Part shown: piece after piece, positions 60,710-64,000 of the stretch
Numbering within the stretch: position 1 is the first letter of the stretch
Layout: each line of letters opens with the position of its first letter
Assembly: GCA_019057385.1 (NCBI GenBank)
Contig: JAHQJS010000004.1
Location: forward strand, 946,727 to 1,010,726
Length of the DNA stretch: 64,000 nucleotides
Origin: Candidatus Borrarchaeum weybense
GTDB taxonomy: Archaea; Asgardarchaeota; Sifarchaeia; Borrarchaeales; Borrarchaeaceae
Direction of reading: 5' to 3'
The notes under the pieces: generated by a model
What the model was told of the DNA's origin: nothing
The model's input: only the letters and a program-made list of their open reading frames with translations
The model's database searches: none
Made by a program: the position numbers and the translations under genes

Positions 60710-61555
60710 GTTAAAGGCTATAAAATCGATAAGAATGGAGATAAACAACTCGATGATGATCTTTTGCAAATAGGTAAGCGATATCATGATCTACGTCAAA
60801 ATTTTAATGAAAAATATGACCATCTAGGTTTTTTCATTGACGTACAGAATTTAAAAAAAGGAATTCTCATGCCAAAATATTACAACCCAGAAATCAAGAA
60901 TGAATTAAGGAGGCTTAAAGAAACAGGCCATTATGATTTGGTAAGTATTGGAGAGTTGGAGGGACAAAACACACTCCAGATAAGTTGTGGTCACGAGATA
61001 GGTTCTATAAATTATGGCACAGGAGATATTCCTTTCATTCGCACCTCTGAAATAAGTAACTGGGAGATTGCAGCAGATCCGACTCATTGTGTTTCAGAAG
61101 ATATCTATGAGATGTACAGAACAAAGCAGGATCTACAGAAAGACGATATTCTTATTGTAAATGATGGGACCTACTTAGTTGGTCGAACTGCAATTCTATC
61201 AGAATTTGATGTGAAAATTGTTATTCAAAGTCATTTTAGAAAAATTCGTGTTCTTGATTGGAGTGACTTGACGCCGTATCTTTTGCTTTATCTGTTAGGT
61301 TTGAGAATAGTTCAGAATCAAATAGAAGCGAAAACATTTCGCCAGGCTACTATCTCGACTCTTGGAAATAGACTGCGAGAAATCATTCTGCCTATTCCAA
61401 AGAATTCCAAACTTAAAGCAGAAATTTCTGAAAGTGTAGAACTCATCGTTGGGAAACGTGCAAAATTACGGAATCAGGCTATGCACATGCAATTTGATGA
61501 TAAAAAAGAGAATGTGATGGGACTGCAAAATAAAGCAGCCCGTGGTAATATCTAG
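60710..61555 (+). pseudogene. C-terminal (S-domain) paralogous fragment of an M-S protein; may be expressed as a half-S subunit from a TTG at 60764
   Basis: GHEIGSINYGTGDIPFIRTSEISNWEI...FRQATISTLGNRLREIILPIP closely parallels the 58093..60666 C-terminus; frame is open upstream to 60710 without an ATG. Confidence 0.65.
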
Positions 61556-61626
61556 TGAAGTTCTAAAGGTTCGGTTTCAGATAATTGACAAACTAGTCTC
61601 GGGCTAATAAACACACTCAATAAAAT

Positions 61627-61992
61627 TCACGGAAAGGGTCTGATTTCATAAATTATCTTCCCTGTTTTTAATACATGCCGTAAGAATCTACTAATTGGAA
61701 TATGTTCATTTAGTTCCTCTTCTGTATACGCTAGTATATCACAGTCTACAGCCCTCTCTATAATCTCATAGATCTCTTTCATCCATTCTTTTCCTGATTT
61801 TGTGGGAGGCATAATAACAAAGAGGTCTAAATCACTCCATCTACCGACTTTTCCATGAGCTACAGAGCCAAACAATATTATTCTTATAACTCCCATCTCT
61901 TTAAGTTGTTGTGTAATTTCTTTTAGCCCTTGAAACAACTTCTCTTTTCTTTTTTCCTTTTGTGCGCGAAGTTCTTTCAATGTTAGACTCAT
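61627..61992 (-). CDS. Nucleotidyltransferase-domain protein (MNT-like)
   Basis: IRIILFGSVAHGKVGRWSDLDLFVIM. Confidence 0.85.
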   Translation of the reverse strand: MSLTLKELRAQKEKRKEKLFQGLKEITQQLKEMGVIRIILFGSVAHGKVGRWSDLDLFVIMPPTKSGKEWMKEIYEIIERAVDCDILAYTEEELNEHIPISRFLRHVLKTGKIIYEIRPFP

Positions 61993-62165
61993 TGGTATCT
62001 CCAGTCTTTAAACTCGAATAAGTTCTTATAAACCGTATAATTATTCATAGAAATATAATAATCCTCTGAAAGGATAAGAAGTCACTTTTGGCAAATAGTA
62101 ATTATACTTTTGATTTGCACACATTTATCATCATGTGCAAAAATATATTATATTAGATAGAATCC

Positions 62166-62642
62166 TCACACCTCTATTTTGTATATGAATTCACAATAGG
62201 GGTCCCCTGCACACATGGATTTTGGACGTTCAACCGCAGCCTTTGGGTTTATAGTTTTAACAACGATATTTGGAAAGATTAAGTCCCATTCACTGATATC
62301 TTTTGGTTCTGTTTTAAACGGACATTCAGTAATTCTTTGTGTAATGCTTGTCTTAGATCGCTCAAGCCAAGAACTTTCAGCACCAGTGACCTCCCACCAT
62401 ATATCATAAAACTTTTCTATTTTTTCAATATCATTTCCTTCTATTTTAAAGATCTTCATAAGTGACTTTGTCATATTCCTTATTCTATCATCCATTTTAC
62501 TGACCATTTCATAAATTTCGAGTGCTGCAAAGGCTCCGTATTTCTTGCGAATCGCATATAAGAACCCTTTGAGTATAGTTGTCCATGCTCCTAAAACAAA
62601 ATCATATTTAAATTCCAAAGGTATCGCCACTTTCTTAACCAT
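62166..62642 (-). CDS. L-2-amino-thiazoline-4-carboxylic acid hydrolase-like protein
   Basis: C-terminal KSMCAGDPYCEFIYKIEV and all-alpha N-terminal half. Confidence 0.45.
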   Translation of the reverse strand: MVKKVAIPLEFKYDFVLGAWTTILKGFLYAIRKKYGAFAALEIYEMVSKMDDRIRNMTKSLMKIFKIEGNDIEKIEKFYDIWWEVTGAESSWLERSKTSITQRITECPFKTEPKDISEWDLIFPNIVVKTINPKAAVERPKSMCAGDPYCEFIYKIEV

Positions 62643-63005
62643 AGTCTCCTCCTCTCCAGTCTTTCGGCGTTATTTAAGGTTCTAGAAACTCTACATGAAT
62701 TACTAGGGTACATTTATTATTCGCTATTCTCGTTTCTATACTATTCTCACTTTTATACTTATATTCGCTATTCTCAGCTTTAAAACTAGTTTGAAATGCA
62801 AATGTGTTGGTAATAGCAACTAGAGAGCTGGAAACAAATAATTCGCTCAAAGTTGCTTCAAATCACAAAAATCATCTAAAAAATACAAGAAAAACCCGAG
62901 CGATACAAAAAATGATTTCAGTTGATATGCGAACAATAAATATATCTTCAAGTTAAATAAAAAAAAAGAAACTGAAAGTTGAGATCCTGCGGTTGGCAGC
63001 GTGTT

Positions 63006-63323
63006 TTAAGGGTTTAGAGCGGTAATAGCTTTATCAGGATAGAATTTTATGATGGTCTCAAAATCGACACAGGGTAATATTTCATACTCCAGTAGATCCA
63101 TCCAATAGCGATTAAATGCCGATAAATCCCTCATATCACCCTCAGCCACATAGACACTCGTAGTTTGACCGTAGGCGCTAGGAAAATCCCATGTAATGAA
63201 ATTTAACCGTTTAAAAGCTTCCGTAGCTGCTGAATCCTTTCCCTTTAGAAACTCTGCAAAGCGTTGTAAAACCGCTGGCGTTTGTTCAGGCTTCCATCTA
63301 GATATTCCAACAAATCTTGGCAT
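63006..63323 (-). CDS. DUF3303-like small protein
   Basis: MPRFVGISRWKPEQTPAVLQRFAEFLKG...; GGGAGGGG RBS upstream. Confidence 0.5.
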   Translation of the reverse strand: MPRFVGISRWKPEQTPAVLQRFAEFLKGKDSAATEAFKRLNFITWDFPSAYGQTTSVYVAEGDMRDLSAFNRYWMDLLEYEILPCVDFETIIKFYPDKAITALNP

Positions 63324-63358
63324 TTTTTCATCCCCTCCCTATTCTGGGTACTTATAAA

Positions 63359-63465
63359 GCGCCCCTCCTCGGCGCCTGGAGGTGTAAGAGTCATGTTTCC
63401 CTGAGAATCATTCATACAACTCCTCAGGTATCGACTCTCTTTCGACTGGGGGTGAAATCACCCCC
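63359..63465 (+). ncRNA. Candidate structured RNA
   Basis: Consecutive GC-rich pairings: GCGCC/GGCGC with interlocking CCTCC/GGAGG; AGAGTC/GACTCT enclosing CCTGAG/CTCAGG; GGGGGTGA/TCACCCCC; TATA-like TTATAAAG just upstream. Confidence 0.5.
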
Positions 63466-63474
63466 TCCCCCACG

Positions 63475-63604
63475 ACTTGTCATAGTACAAGTTTTGATAG
63501 ATCGTTTGTCGCTATATGACAAACAACTTATCAGTTTATGACAAGTTAAATTACTATATATGACAACTTATATATATAGTTTTCTTTTACAAATGACAAA
63601 CTTG
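63475..63604. repeat. Cluster of ATGACAA-type iteron-like motifs
   Basis: CTTGTCAT, TTTGTCgctatATGACAAAC, TTATGACAAGTT, ATATGACAACTT, AAATGACAAACTTG within ~130 bp. Confidence 0.6.
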
Positions 63605-63783
63605 AATTCACTCTTAGTCAAGGAATATCAAATAAGTACAAATTCAAAAGAATATCAAAAAAAGAACTGAGCAGAAAGGATACACGATCATGTAGGTATT
63701 ATATGACCAAGTTTTCCTTATATTAGACTTCTGCTGGCTACTAGTACCAAAAACAGAAGTACCAAACAAAAAAGGTTACTGGC

Positions 63784-64000
63784 ATGTCGAACTCGTCATT
63801 AAGATCATCTACTCCCTTCCGAAAACTCTCTGAACTTGGAGAACAAATTGAAGCTGCCACAAAACGTCTAAAAAAGATGTATTTGGCAGGTGAGTTCCTT
63901 GACAGCATACCTCTAGAAGAGGTAGAAGCTGCGTCATTACTACTAATCGGACAACCGTTTCCCCGCACTAGCCAGCGAACATTAGATCTCGATTGGTCTG
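63784..64000 (+). CDS. ATP-dependent DNA ligase N-terminal region (3' truncated by window)
   Basis: FRKLSELGEQIEAATKRLKKMYLAGEFLDSIPLEEVEAASLLLIGQPFP resembles a DNA_ligase_A_N domain. Confidence 0.65.
   Translation, partial: MSNSSLRSSTPFRKLSELGEQIEAATKRLKKMYLAGEFLDSIPLEEVEAASLLLIGQPFPRTSQRTLDLDWS

Noticed and set aside
1-64000. tRNA and rRNA genes
   Set aside because: No convincing cloverleaf, T-loop GGTTCGAATCC-type sequence or rRNA-like stretch seen by eye; tRNAscan-SE and Infernal would be decisive

Overview
AT-rich archaeal chromosome window, most likely from an Asgard archaeon. This rests on tandem two-domain gelsolin proteins, a PARP-type zinc finger, archaeal type II GAPDH and PGK, and tungsten AOR; the lineage is an inference. 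Most of 12-52 kb is ordinary metabolism: ZIP transporter, Sir2, Mrp ATPase, GlcD/GlcF-like Fe-S proteins, DDAH-like hydrolase, OCD family, ECF transporter, HisC-like aminotransferase, LarA, APC permease, AOR, PGK and GAPDH. Two accessory regions stand out. (1) At 1-12 kb there is an orphan methyltransferase, a frameshifted cyclase-repeat/PLD protein, a SAP-nuclease plus JAMM pair bracketed by ~62-bp direct repeats, and PAS histidine kinases with internal repeats. (2) At 53-64 kb there is a TnpB-related gene, then a broken HsdM-like gene split by a ~2.4-kb insert. The insert carries a Cas7/RAMP-like gene, a Cas6-like/HD-like gene, and two copies of a ~127-nt structured RNA-like element with a covarying hairpin and a possible pseudoknot, one copy 3' of each gene. 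An intact single-chain R-M-S protein with a C-terminal paralogous fragment follows. The RAMP/HD plus repeated RNA locus is the best candidate for an undescribed system. No rRNA, tRNA or CRISPR array was recognised. All family assignments come from reading motifs by eye; no database search was run.
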